Below, in pieces: positions 15,458 to 24,045 of a DNA stretch of 64,000 bases. Origin of the DNA: DASRIA01 sp963816975 (lineage in GTDB: Bacteria; Actinomycetota; Thermoleophilia; Solirubrobacterales; JBBDJG01); contig CAWFMD010000006.1 of NCBI GenBank assembly GCA_963816975.1, forward strand, positions 496,001-560,000, given 5' to 3'. The translations under genes were made by a program, and so were the position numbers. Numbering within the stretch: position 1 is the stretch's first letter; the number at the start of each line of letters is the position of its first letter. The notes beneath the pieces were generated by a model. The model saw only the letters and a program-made list of their open reading frames with translations, was not told the origin of the DNA and searched no databases.

Positions 15458-17854
15458 GTGCGAGTCCCTTTCCGACGACGAAGAGAAGCAACCGAAGTCG
15501 GGGCCTGGGACCAGTGGAAGATCCTTCCGGAGGTACTTCCCTATCTGCGTCCCTATCGCAAGCTCGTAGTTGTCTCTGTCGCTCTGACCGTCGCGGCCGC
15601 GGCGGTGGGACTGGCCGAGCCGTGGCCGCTGGCCCTCGTGATCGACGACGTGATCGGGGGCAGCCAGCCCCCCGGATTGCTGCAGCCGCTGTTCGGCGAC
15701 AACCCGGACCCCTACCGGCTGCTCTTCTTCATCGTCGCGTTCGGCTTCCTGATCTCGACGGCCAGCCACGGCGTGCGCGTGATCGGCGACTACGTCAACG
15801 CGAAGATCGAGCAGAACATCGTGCTCGATCTGCGCAGCGACCTGTTCAACCACGTCACCCAGCTGTCGCTGAGCTACCACGACGAGCGCCACACCGGAAT
15901 GCTGATGGGCCTGATCAACAATCAGGCCTCGTCGCTGGGGTCGATCGTGATGTCGTTCCCGCCCATCTTCGAGGGTTTGCTGATGCTGATCGGGATGCTC
16001 GCCATCGCGCTGTTCATCGACTGGCAGGTGACCCTCCTGTCGCTGGTCTGCGTCCCGTTCCTCTACTGGGCGATCGGCCTGTACGGGACACGCATCGTTC
16101 CCCGCATCCAACGCGTGCAGAGCCTCGAGCTGCGCTCGCTGTCAATCGTGTTCGAGGCCATGACGATGCTGCGTGTGATCGTGTCGTTCGGGCGCCGGCG
16201 GCTCGAGCACTACCGCTTCCTCACCCAGGGCAAGACCGCCGTCGACGCGCGCGTGCGGCTCACGGTGCACCAGACGATGTTCTCACTCGGCGTCGCGACG
16301 GCGATCGCGCTCGGCACTGCGATCGTGCTCGGGTTCGGCGCCTACCACGTGCTCGAGGGCTACATCACGCTCGGTGAGATGATCGTCCTGATCTCGTACA
16401 TCGCGGCCGTCTACCAGCCGCTCGAGGCGATCAGCGGGACCATCGGGCACCTGCACCAGAGCTTCGTGTTCCTGAACGCCTCGTTCTCGATCCTGTCCGA
16501 GGACCCCGAGGTCGTGGAGAAGGAGGACGCGATCGACATCGGGCGATCGCGCGGGGCGATCGAGTTCGAGGACGTGTCCTTCTCGTACAAGGGGCGACAG
16601 GGCACGATCCAGAACGTCTCGTTCAAGTGCAAGGGCGGAGACCGCGTTGCTGTCGTGGGCCCGACCGGCGCCGGGAAGACGACGCTGATGAACCTGCTCG
16701 TGCGGTTCTACGATCCCGAGCAGGGCCTCATCCGGATCGACGGCCACGACACCAAGGACCTGAAGCTCGACTGCCTGCGGGACCAGATGAGCCTCGTGAT
16801 GCAGACGCCGCTCCTGTTCTCGGGCTCGATCGCCGAGAACATCCGGTATGGCAAGCTCGACGCCACCATGGACGACATCGTCGAGGCCGCGAAGGCGGCC
16901 AACTGCCACGAGTTCATCTCCAGCCTGCCGGGCGGCTACGAGACCAATCTGGGTGAGGGCGGCGCGCAGCTCTCCGGTGGCGAGCGCCAGCGGATCGCCG
17001 TCGCGCGCGCATTCATCCGTGCCTCACCGATCCTGATCCTGGATGAGCCGACTTCCGCGATCGACTCCAAGACCGAGGCCGTGATCCTGGACGCCCTCGA
17101 GCACCTGATGGAGGGGCCCACGTCGTTCATGATCGCCCACCGGCTGTCGACCGTCCGCGACGCCGATCTGATCCTCGTGATGAACCACGGCGAGGTGGTC
17201 GAGCAGGGCACCCACGATCAGCTGCTCACGTTGGGTGGGCTGTACTACCAGCTGTACGAGGCCCAGACCGGCCGCGCGGCCAAGATCGAGGCGCAGTATG
17301 CGCAGGAGGCGCTCGCGGCCGGCGACTCCGCGATGGGCGTCTCGGACATCCTCGCCGAGGTCGCGACGGCCGAGGCGCTGGCCCGCTACGAGCAGTCGCA
17401 GCGCCAGTCGCCCGAACCGGAGGCGAACGGCGTCGCAACCGAACCCCACGACAACGGCGCGGCCCCTCAGCCGAGCACGCCGCGCGGGCTGTGGGCGCCA
17501 CGAGTTCCGCAACCCGGGGCGCGCACCTCCGCTCCGACCGCCGCGGGCGCGGCCAAAGCGCCCGCCCCCGAGCCCGCGTCCGCCGCGCGGAGCCCGGGGC
17601 CGAGCGATCGCGAGGAGGTGACGGAGAAGGTGATCGACACGCTCACGGACGCCGTGCGCCGGCGCATCCGCGCTGCGCTCGACGAGGGCGCCGTGCGCCC
17701 CACCGAGGCCGGGGGGCGCGAGCGCCCGACACTGGACACAGGCAACACGGTGCCGGACAACGGCGCCGAGGGAAGCAACGGCGCTCAGAACGCACCGGGA
17801 TCGGATCGCCCGGGCTCCTCGCCGTTTCCGGCGGGCGATGACCCCGGCGTCTAA
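15458..17854 (+). CDS. ABC exporter (fused TMD-NBD) with long disordered tail
   Basis: A 798-residue type IV ABC exporter half-transporter, MsbA/PglK-like. Six TM helices lie at ~35-320 (e.g. LVVVSVALTVAAAAVGLAEP; FLISTASHGVRVIGDYV). The nucleotide-binding domain has Walker A GPTGAGKTTLMNLL near residue 402, the Q-loop in MSLVMQTPLLF, signature LSGGERQRIAVARAF near 505, Walker B ILILDEPTSAID near 527 and the H-loop IAHRLSTVRDADL. It probably works as a homodimer, flipping or exporting a lipid-linked sugar. About 200 residues after the NBD are Ala/Pro/Glu-rich with no domain, an uncommon extension. It starts 10 bases after the GH-GT2 stop, and the next gene begins 17 bases before its end, so it belongs to the operon and is the likely exporter for its product. 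Confidence 0.88.
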   Translation: MRVPFRRRREATEVGAWDQWKILPEVLPYLRPYRKLVVVSVALTVAAAAVGLAEPWPLALVIDDVIGGSQPPGLLQPLFGDNPDPYRLLFFIVAFGFLISTASHGVRVIGDYVNAKIEQNIVLDLRSDLFNHVTQLSLSYHDERHTGMLMGLINNQASSLGSIVMSFPPIFEGLLMLIGMLAIALFIDWQVTLLSLVCVPFLYWAIGLYGTRIVPRIQRVQSLELRSLSIVFEAMTMLRVIVSFGRRRLEHYRFLTQGKTAVDARVRLTVHQTMFSLGVATAIALGTAIVLGFGAYHVLEGYITLGEMIVLISYIAAVYQPLEAISGTIGHLHQSFVFLNASFSILSEDPEVVEKEDAIDIGRSRGAIEFEDVSFSYKGRQGTIQNVSFKCKGGDRVAVVGPTGAGKTTLMNLLVRFYDPEQGLIRIDGHDTKDLKLDCLRDQMSLVMQTPLLFSGSIAENIRYGKLDATMDDIVEAAKAANCHEFISSLPGGYETNLGEGGAQLSGGERQRIAVARAFIRASPILILDEPTSAIDSKTEAVILDALEHLMEGPTSFMIAHRLSTVRDADLILVMNHGEVVEQGTHDQLLTLGGLYYQLYEAQTGRAAKIEAQYAQEALAAGDSAMGVSDILAEVATAEALARYEQSQRQSPEPEANGVATEPHDNGAAPQPSTPRGLWAPRVPQPGARTSAPTAAGAAKAPAPEPASAARSPGPSDREEVTEKVIDTLTDAVRRRIRAALDEGAVRPTEAGGRERPTLDTGNTVPDNGAEGSNGAQNAPGSDRPGSSPFPAGDDPGV

Positions 17855-20312
17855 AAAGGTCGTACTGCTCGGGATGATGACCAGGATCCCGGTGGCCGGG
17901 GTCGTCTGGCAGACCGTGCACTACCTGCTGGGGCTCGAGCGCCTCGGCTACGAGGCCTATTACGTCGAGACCCACGCACGCACTCCGGGCATGCTGATGG
18001 AGCGCGAGTCCGACGACGGCTCGGCCCGCGCCGCGGCGTTCGTGGACGGCGTGATGCGGCGCTTCGGGCTGCAGGACCGCTGGGCGTTCTACGCGCTGCA
18101 CGACGACGACCGCTGCTTCGGGATGAGCGTCACACAACTGCGGCGCCTCTATGGCGAGGCCCTCTGCATGATCAACCTGCACGGCGGCACCCAGCCCCGT
18201 CCCGAGCTGTACGAGACCGACCGGCTGGTCTACCTCGAGACCGACCCCGTGCAGCTGCAAACCGAGCTGCACTACGACGTCGAGGCGTCGTTCGACTTCC
18301 TCGAGCCGCACTGCGCCTTCTTCACGTACGCCGAGAACCTCGGCAACGCCGACTGCAGGCTGCCTACGCAGGACCGCTTCCCATTTCACCCCACCCGCCA
18401 GCCGGTGATCATGGACTTCTGGCGCGGCCGCGGGCATCCCGGCGAGCAAATGACGACGGTCGGGAACTGGCGCCAGCCCTGGCGTGAGATCGAGTTGGAC
18501 GGCGAGCGCTACAGCTGGAGCAAGCACCACGAGTTCATGAAGTTCATCGACCTGCCGTCGCGCACGACGCAGCCGTTCGAGCTGGCCCTCTCGAGCTACG
18601 AGCCCGAGGACCGGGAAATGCTCGAGGGACACGGCTGGAGCGTCCGGCACGCACTCGACTTCTCGACCGACACCGCTGCGTACCGCGACTACATAGTGGG
18701 CTCGCGCGGGGAGTTCACCGTCGCGAAGGACCAGAACGTACGGCTGCGCACGGGCTGGTTCAGCGACCGCAGCATCACCTACCTCGCCGCGGGCCGTCCG
18801 GTGATCAGCCAGGACACGGGGTTCTCCAACATCTTCCCGACGGGAGAGGGGCTGTTCGGATTCTCGACCATGGACGAGATCCTCGCGGCGCTCGACTCGA
18901 TCAACTCCGACTACGCGCGCCACAGCCGGGCCGCCGAGGAGATCGCGCGCGAGTACTTCGCCCACGACGTGGTGCTCGGCCGCCTGCTGGCCGACGTGGG
19001 GGTCGACCTGTGCAGTGGACGGGGCTACGGAGTGAAGCGCCATGGGACCGGCCCGTTCCCGCCGGACATGGACCTGGAGCCGGTCTCCCGCCGGCCCACG
19101 CGCCTGGCGCCGGACACGCAGGCCCACGTCGAGTCGCGCGCGGTGCCCGAGCGCAGGCTCCAGCCATGGCCCGGGTGCACACCCGTGAGCATCGTGATGA
19201 CCGCGCACGACAACCTGCTGTTCACCCGGATGGCCGTCGAGAGCGTCCTGGCCTGCACGGAGTACCCGGACTACGAGCTGATCGTGGTCGACAACGGCTC
19301 CACCGACGGCTCGCCGGCCTACCTGCGCGATCTGGCAGAGCGCAACGCGCACGTGAGGCTCGTCCTGAACGGGCAGAACGGCGGCTTCGCGCGCGCCTGC
19401 AACCAGGGGATGGCGATCGCCGTCGGCGACGTGCTGGTGCTGCTCAACGACGACACGCTGGTCACGCCCGGCTGGCTGCCGCGCCTGATTGCGCCGCTGC
19501 ACGACCCGCAGACCGGTCTCGTGGGAGCCGTCACGAACCGGATCGGCAACGAGGCCGAGATCCCCGCGTCGTATCGCAGCTGGGGCGAGCTGCTCGAGTT
19601 CGCCGCCGAGCGTGCATGCACCCACCGCGGCCAAGTATTCGACATCGGCACGCTCACGATGTTCTGTGTGGCACTGCGCCGCGACGCCTGGCGACGGATC
19701 GGCCCGCTCGACCAGCGCTTCGAGATCGGCATGCTCGAGGACGACGACTACTCGAGGCGGGCACGCGAGGCCGGCTACCGGCTCGTGTGCGCCGAGGATG
19801 CGTTCGTGCACCATTTCGGCGAGACGTCGTTCGGAAAGCTCGTTCCCACCGGCCGCTACGGCGAGATCCTGGAGGAGAACAAACGCCGTTTCGAAGAGAA
19901 GTGGGGCGAGCCCTGGCAGCCGTATGAGCGCCGTCCCGACCCGGGTTACGAGGGCCTGCGCGACCGCATCCGCGCGCTCGTCGCCGACGCGGTCCCCGCG
20001 GAGGCCACCGTGCTCGTCGTGAGCAAGGGCGATCCCGAGTTGCTCCGGCTGGGCGAGCGGCGCGCCCGCCACTTCCCCGAGACGGAGGACGGGAGCTGGG
20101 CCGGACACCATCCCGCCGACAGCAGCGAGGCCGTCGCGGCGCTGGAGGCGATGCGGCAGGCCGGCGGTCAGTTCATCGTGTTCCCGGAGACCGGCATGTG
20201 GTGGCTGCAGCACTACGCCGGGCTGCAGCAGCACCTCGAGCAACGCTACGACGCCGTCGTGCGCGAAGAGGGCGTCTGCATCATCTTCGCCCTCAACGGG
20301 CGCAGCACGTGA
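17838..20312 (+). CDS. GT-B-like + GT2 glycosyltransferase with C-terminal WWL domain
   Basis: An 824-residue three-part protein. Residues 1-~390 match the 385-residue GT-B-like proteins encoded at 30518, 34438 and 36833 (VVLLGMMTRIPVAGVVWQTV; HYLLGLERLGYEAYYVE; later TGWFSDRSITYLAAGRPVIS followed by QDTGFSNIFPTGEGLFGF). Residues ~449-700 are a GT2 domain (VSIVMTAHDNLLF; LIVVDNGSTDGSP; VLVLLNDDTLVTPGWL; FEIGMLEDDDYSRRAREAGY). Residues ~722-822 are copy A of the window's repeated domain (VLVVSKGDPELLRLGERRA then HFPETEDG; MWWLQHYAGLQQHLEQRY). Two transferase domains in one chain suggest consecutive sugar additions. The ATG at 17838 lies inside the end of the ABC gene, giving coupling. The role of the third domain is unknown. 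Confidence 0.82.
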   Translation: MTPASKKVVLLGMMTRIPVAGVVWQTVHYLLGLERLGYEAYYVETHARTPGMLMERESDDGSARAAAFVDGVMRRFGLQDRWAFYALHDDDRCFGMSVTQLRRLYGEALCMINLHGGTQPRPELYETDRLVYLETDPVQLQTELHYDVEASFDFLEPHCAFFTYAENLGNADCRLPTQDRFPFHPTRQPVIMDFWRGRGHPGEQMTTVGNWRQPWREIELDGERYSWSKHHEFMKFIDLPSRTTQPFELALSSYEPEDREMLEGHGWSVRHALDFSTDTAAYRDYIVGSRGEFTVAKDQNVRLRTGWFSDRSITYLAAGRPVISQDTGFSNIFPTGEGLFGFSTMDEILAALDSINSDYARHSRAAEEIAREYFAHDVVLGRLLADVGVDLCSGRGYGVKRHGTGPFPPDMDLEPVSRRPTRLAPDTQAHVESRAVPERRLQPWPGCTPVSIVMTAHDNLLFTRMAVESVLACTEYPDYELIVVDNGSTDGSPAYLRDLAERNAHVRLVLNGQNGGFARACNQGMAIAVGDVLVLLNDDTLVTPGWLPRLIAPLHDPQTGLVGAVTNRIGNEAEIPASYRSWGELLEFAAERACTHRGQVFDIGTLTMFCVALRRDAWRRIGPLDQRFEIGMLEDDDYSRRAREAGYRLVCAEDAFVHHFGETSFGKLVPTGRYGEILEENKRRFEEKWGEPWQPYERRPDPGYEGLRDRIRALVADAVPAEATVLVVSKGDPELLRLGERRARHFPETEDGSWAGHHPADSSEAVAALEAMRQAGGQFIVFPETGMWWLQHYAGLQQHLEQRYDAVVREEGVCIIFALNGRST

Positions 20313-21778
20313 GCGATCCGCGCTGCTCCATCGTGATACCCGTGCACGACCGCGCCGGGCTCACGCGCCGCTGCCTCGCCGCGATCCTTGCGGACCCGCC
20401 CCGCACCTCGTTCGAGATCGTCGTCGTGGACGACGCCTCGGCGGACGAGACCGCCGCGGTGCTCGCGGAGCAGCCGGATCCGGTGCGCTCGCTGCGGCGA
20501 GCGCAGAACGGCGGCTTCGCAGTTGCCTGCAACGACGGCGCGGGCGCGGCGCGCGGTGAGTTGCTGCTGTTCCTGAACAACGACACCGAGCCCCAGCCGG
20601 GTTGGTTGGACGCGCTGGTCGACCACGCCGACGCCCACCCCCAGGCCGCCGCGGTGGGGGCGAAGTTGCTGTTCCCGGACGGGTCGGTGCAGCACGCGGG
20701 CGTCGTGATCTGCCAGGACGGCCGCCCCCGGCACATTTACGCGGGCTTCCGCGCCGACCACCCGGCGGTCCAGAGGCCGCGGGCCTACCAGGCCGTGACG
20801 GCCGCCTGCATGCTCGTCCGCCGGCCGGACTTCGAGCGCACCGGCGGCTTCGACCCCGCCTTCCGCAACGCACTCGAGGACGTCGACCTGTGCCTGCGGC
20901 TGCGCGCCGCCGGGAGCGAGGTCCACTACTGCCCGACCAGCGTCGTCGTCCACCTGGAATCCGCCTCCCGCGGCAGAGGCTCCACGAACGTCCAGCACAA
21001 CTTCGACCTGTTCCGCGATCGCTGGGCCGAGACCGTGCAGCGCGACGACCTCCGCCACTACGTGGAGGATGGGCTGCTGCGAATCAACTACCGCGACACA
21101 TACCCCCTTGCCTTCCAGGTCTCCCCCGAGCTCGCCACCGCAAGCCCGGGTGGGCCAGAGGCAGACCTGATCGAAGAGCAGCAACGCCACATCTCGGACC
21201 TGCTCCGAGAGGTCGTGCGGCTGACCGCCCATGTCGCGGAACTGGAGCTCAAGAGCCGTGCGGGCGGAGACCCTCAGCGGAGACTAGAGACGAATTTGGG
21301 GTCTCCGATGAGGGTCTCCGTCCGCACGGCCGAAGCCATCGAGATGCAGATCCTCGACCTGCAGCGACGGCTGGCGGATGCAAGCAACGGCTTCACGGCG
21401 AGCGAGACCCTCGGCTACCGCAAGCTGCTGTCCGATATTCACGAAATGGTCGACGAGTCCGTCCCCGAGGACGCAACCGTGCTGGTGATCAGCCGTGGCG
21501 ACGACCAGGCCCTCCGGCTCGGAGCGCGGCGGGCCTGGCACTTTCCCCAGGATGGGGACGGGACGTACGCCGGCCGCTATCCGAAGGACTCCGACGAGGC
21601 CGTGGCGCACCTCGAGGCGCTGCGCACGCAGGGCGCCCAGTACCTGCTGGTGCCGAGCACGTCGGCGTGGTGGCTGGACCACTACGACGGCTTTGCGCGA
21701 CACCTGCGCGATCACTATCTCCCGCTCGCCGAGCGCCCAGAGTGCGCGCTGTACAGCCTGGAGGAGCACACCCGGTGA
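20309..21778 (+). CDS. GT2 glycosyltransferase with C-terminal WWL domain
   Basis: A 489-residue protein. Residues 5-~250 are a GT2 (rhamnosyltransferase-like) domain: CSIVIPVHDRAGLTRRCL, EIVVVDDASADETAAVL, RAQNGGFAVACNDGA, LLFLNNDTEPQPGWLDALV (DxD equivalent NNDTE), and GGFDPAFRNALEDVDLCLRL. A helical linker follows (EQQRHISDLLREVVRLTAHV and EAIEMQILDLQRRLADAS), probably coiled coil. Residues ~389-485 are copy B of the repeated domain (VLVISRGDDQALRLGARRAW; SAWWLDHYDGFARHLRDHY; CALYSL). GTG at 20309 overlaps the previous TGA by four bases. It adds a sugar to the operon's glycan; specificity is not deducible. Confidence 0.85.
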   Translation: MSDPRCSIVIPVHDRAGLTRRCLAAILADPPRTSFEIVVVDDASADETAAVLAEQPDPVRSLRRAQNGGFAVACNDGAGAARGELLLFLNNDTEPQPGWLDALVDHADAHPQAAAVGAKLLFPDGSVQHAGVVICQDGRPRHIYAGFRADHPAVQRPRAYQAVTAACMLVRRPDFERTGGFDPAFRNALEDVDLCLRLRAAGSEVHYCPTSVVVHLESASRGRGSTNVQHNFDLFRDRWAETVQRDDLRHYVEDGLLRINYRDTYPLAFQVSPELATASPGGPEADLIEEQQRHISDLLREVVRLTAHVAELELKSRAGGDPQRRLETNLGSPMRVSVRTAEAIEMQILDLQRRLADASNGFTASETLGYRKLLSDIHEMVDESVPEDATVLVISRGDDQALRLGARRAWHFPQDGDGTYAGRYPKDSDEAVAHLEALRTQGAQYLLVPSTSAWWLDHYDGFARHLRDHYLPLAERPECALYSLEEHTR

Positions 21779-21806
21779 GTACGCTGTCAGCACGAGGAGC
21801 CCTCCA

Positions 21807-22742
21807 GTGACGTCCAGCCTCCAGATCGCGCGCGGGTACCCCGACTACTTCGGGCTGGTCGATCAGGTGACGTCGATGGTGACGGCCGTGGTCCCGCCTT
21901 CGAAGACCGTGCTGATGGTCAGCAAGGGGGACGAGAACCTGCTTACGCTCGGCTCCCGCACCGGATGGCATTTCCCACGGCAGGACGATGGCCGCTATGC
22001 CGGCTACTACCCGACCGACAGCGCGGACGCGATCGCCCAGCTGGAGGATCAACGGCGGCGTGGAGCCGGCTACGTCGTGTTCCCGGCCACCTCACTGTGG
22101 TGGCTGGACCACTACCCCGAGTTCAGCCGGCATCTGCAGGACCGCTACACGTGCGTGGTGCGAGACGACGACGTCTGCGCGATCTATGCTCTCACCGAAC
22201 AGCCCGCGGAGCCGGTTGCGCGGGCCAACGGGGAGACGCCCCGGGCCCACGCCGCGACCCGTGACGTGCCCGTGGACCCGGCGCATCGTCTCCCGGTCGA
22301 CGTCGCGCAACTCGTTTCGTTCATCGACGCCATCCTGCCCCCGCTCATGGGGGTGGCGGTGATCAGCTCCGGCGACGAGCGCGTCGCGGAGCTCACCGGC
22401 AGGGAGACGTGGCACTTCCCGCGTGACCGATCCGCCGGCTCCGCGGACACCGGGCCGCAGCGCCCGGACGAGTCGCTGCGCCAGCTCGAGGACTTGCGCA
22501 GGCGCGGAATCGGGTTCCTCGTCGTGCCGCGCGGAACCCCCTGGCTCGCCGACCATCCTGAGTTCCTCGAGCAGATGGAGCGGGTCTACCGGTGCGTCGC
22601 GCGGCGGCGATATCTGTGCACCGTGTACGACCTGAACCGGCCCTCCCATGCACAGCGGGAGGCGACGCCCGGCCGCGAGCCAAGCCACCGGCGCCGCTGG
22701 TTTCGCGCGGGCAGCCATGCAAGCGAGCACGAGCAAGGCTGA
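21807..22742 (+). CDS. protein made of two WWL domains
   Basis: A 311-residue protein containing only the repeated domain of this locus, twice. Copy C (~residues 32-129) has VLMVSKGDENLLTLGSRTGW, ATSLWWLDHYPEFSRHLQDR and CAIYAL. Copy D (~181-276) has VAVISSGDERVAELTGRETW, RGTPWLADHPEFLEQMERVY and LCTVYDL; it is the more divergent and has lost the double Trp. A linker of ~50 residues separates them, and a basic tail (PSHRRRWFRAGSH) ends the protein. GTG at 21807 is chosen because CGAGGAGC lies about eight bases upstream. No signal peptide or TM segment is seen, so it is cytoplasmic. With no catalytic partner domain, it is the best candidate for a binding or scaffold role, but this is inference. 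Confidence 0.7.
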   Translation: MTSSLQIARGYPDYFGLVDQVTSMVTAVVPPSKTVLMVSKGDENLLTLGSRTGWHFPRQDDGRYAGYYPTDSADAIAQLEDQRRRGAGYVVFPATSLWWLDHYPEFSRHLQDRYTCVVRDDDVCAIYALTEQPAEPVARANGETPRAHAATRDVPVDPAHRLPVDVAQLVSFIDAILPPLMGVAVISSGDERVAELTGRETWHFPRDRSAGSADTGPQRPDESLRQLEDLRRRGIGFLVVPRGTPWLADHPEFLEQMERVYRCVARRRYLCTVYDLNRPSHAQREATPGREPSHRRRWFRAGSHASEHEQG

Positions 22743-22743
22743 C

Positions 22744-24045
22744 ATGAGCAAGGCCAAGGTCCTGTACGTCCTCCACAACCACCCCGCACTGTTCCCGGGC
22801 GGCGCTGAGGCCTACGCGCTCGAGCTCTATCTGGCGCTCCGCGAGTCGACCGAGTTCGAGCCCATTCTGGTCTCGCGCATCGGCCCGAACGTGGCATCCG
22901 CGCGCAAGTCGCATCCGGGAGCGCCCTTCAGCGCGGCCGGCGACGACCCCAACCAGTACTTCCTGTTCACCCAGACCGACGACTTCGACTTCTTCACGAT
23001 GACCTCGCGCGACAAGGGGCTCTACACCAACTACCTCGCCGCCTTCATCGAGGCGCACAGGCCCGACATCGTTCACTTCCAGCACACCCTCTTCATCGGG
23101 TACGACGCAGTGTCGGCGGTCCGCCGCATGCTCCCCGACGTACCGATCTTCTACACGCTCCACGAGTACCTGCCGATCTGCCACCGCGACGGCCAGATGC
23201 TCAGGACGAACGGCGAGCTGTGCACGCACGCCTCGCCCCGGCGCTGCAACGAGTGCTTTCCAGCGATACCGCCACAACAGTTCTTCCTCCGCGAGCGGTT
23301 CATCAAGTCGCACCTCGAACACGTGGACATGTTCCTGGCGCCGAGCCAGTTCCTGCTGGAGCGCTACGTGGAGTGGGGCATTCCTCGCGATCGGATCCGG
23401 CTGGAGGACTACGGCCGCATCCGGGCGCATCATGTCGTCCCTGACGTTGCGCCGCAGGGCCCGGCGCGCAACCGCCTCGGGTTCTTCGGCCAGCTGAACC
23501 ACTTCAAGGGCGTGGACGTGCTGATGAAGGCGATGGCGCTGCTGGGCGAACGCGGCGTGGACGCCCACCTCACGCTGCACGGCGCCAACCTCGAGCTGCA
23601 ACCCCAGGCCTTCCAGGACGAGCTCGGCGAGCTGCTCGAGCGCAGCCGCGGGAACGTGACGGCCGCGGGTCGCTACGTGCACGCGCACCTGCCGCGCCTG
23701 ATGGCCGAGGTCGACTGGGTGGTCGTACCCTCGCGCTGGTGGGAGAACTCGCCGCTGGTGATCCAGGAGGCCTTCCTCCACAACCGGCCCGTGATCTGCA
23801 GCGACATCGGCGGTATGGCGGAGAAGGTCACGGACGGCGTCGACGGGCTGCACTTCCGCGCGGGCGATCCGGGTAGCCTGGCGCGCGTGCTCGAGGCCGC
23901 GGTCGGGACCCCCGGCCTTTGGGATTCACTGCGCGCGAATGTTCCAGACGTGTACGACATGGACAGCCACGTCGCGAGCCTGCGCGCGATGTACGGCGAG
24001 CAGCTGGCGCGGCGGGCGCCGCGTCCGGCAGCGCTTGCGACATGA
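22744..24045 (+). CDS. GT4-family glycosyltransferase
   Basis: A 433-residue GT-B retaining glycosyltransferase of family GT4. The N-terminal half begins VLYVLHNHPALFPGGAEAYA (GGAE loop), with HRPDIVHFQHTLFIGYDAVS and YTLHEYLPICHRDGQML. A cysteine cluster, CTHASPRRCNECF, may bind a metal. The C-terminal half has FGQLNHFKGVDVLMKAMALL, and the donor-site signature VVPSRWWENSPLVIQEAFLH (E-x7-E type) near residue 325, then PVICSDIGGMAEKVTDGVDG. ATG at 22744 follows the previous stop by one base; an in-frame ATG at 22717 is possible. It is part of the operon's sugar-assembly set. Donor unknown. Confidence 0.9.
   Translation: MSKAKVLYVLHNHPALFPGGAEAYALELYLALRESTEFEPILVSRIGPNVASARKSHPGAPFSAAGDDPNQYFLFTQTDDFDFFTMTSRDKGLYTNYLAAFIEAHRPDIVHFQHTLFIGYDAVSAVRRMLPDVPIFYTLHEYLPICHRDGQMLRTNGELCTHASPRRCNECFPAIPPQQFFLRERFIKSHLEHVDMFLAPSQFLLERYVEWGIPRDRIRLEDYGRIRAHHVVPDVAPQGPARNRLGFFGQLNHFKGVDVLMKAMALLGERGVDAHLTLHGANLELQPQAFQDELGELLERSRGNVTAAGRYVHAHLPRLMAEVDWVVVPSRWWENSPLVIQEAFLHNRPVICSDIGGMAEKVTDGVDGLHFRAGDPGSLARVLEAAVGTPGLWDSLRANVPDVYDMDSHVASLRAMYGEQLARRAPRPAALAT

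Noticed and set aside
17643..20243. An 866-codon open frame on the minus strand
   Set aside because: It lies fully opposite the well-supported GT-B/GT2/WWL protein and has no recognisable domain; stops are rare in antisense frames at this GC content.
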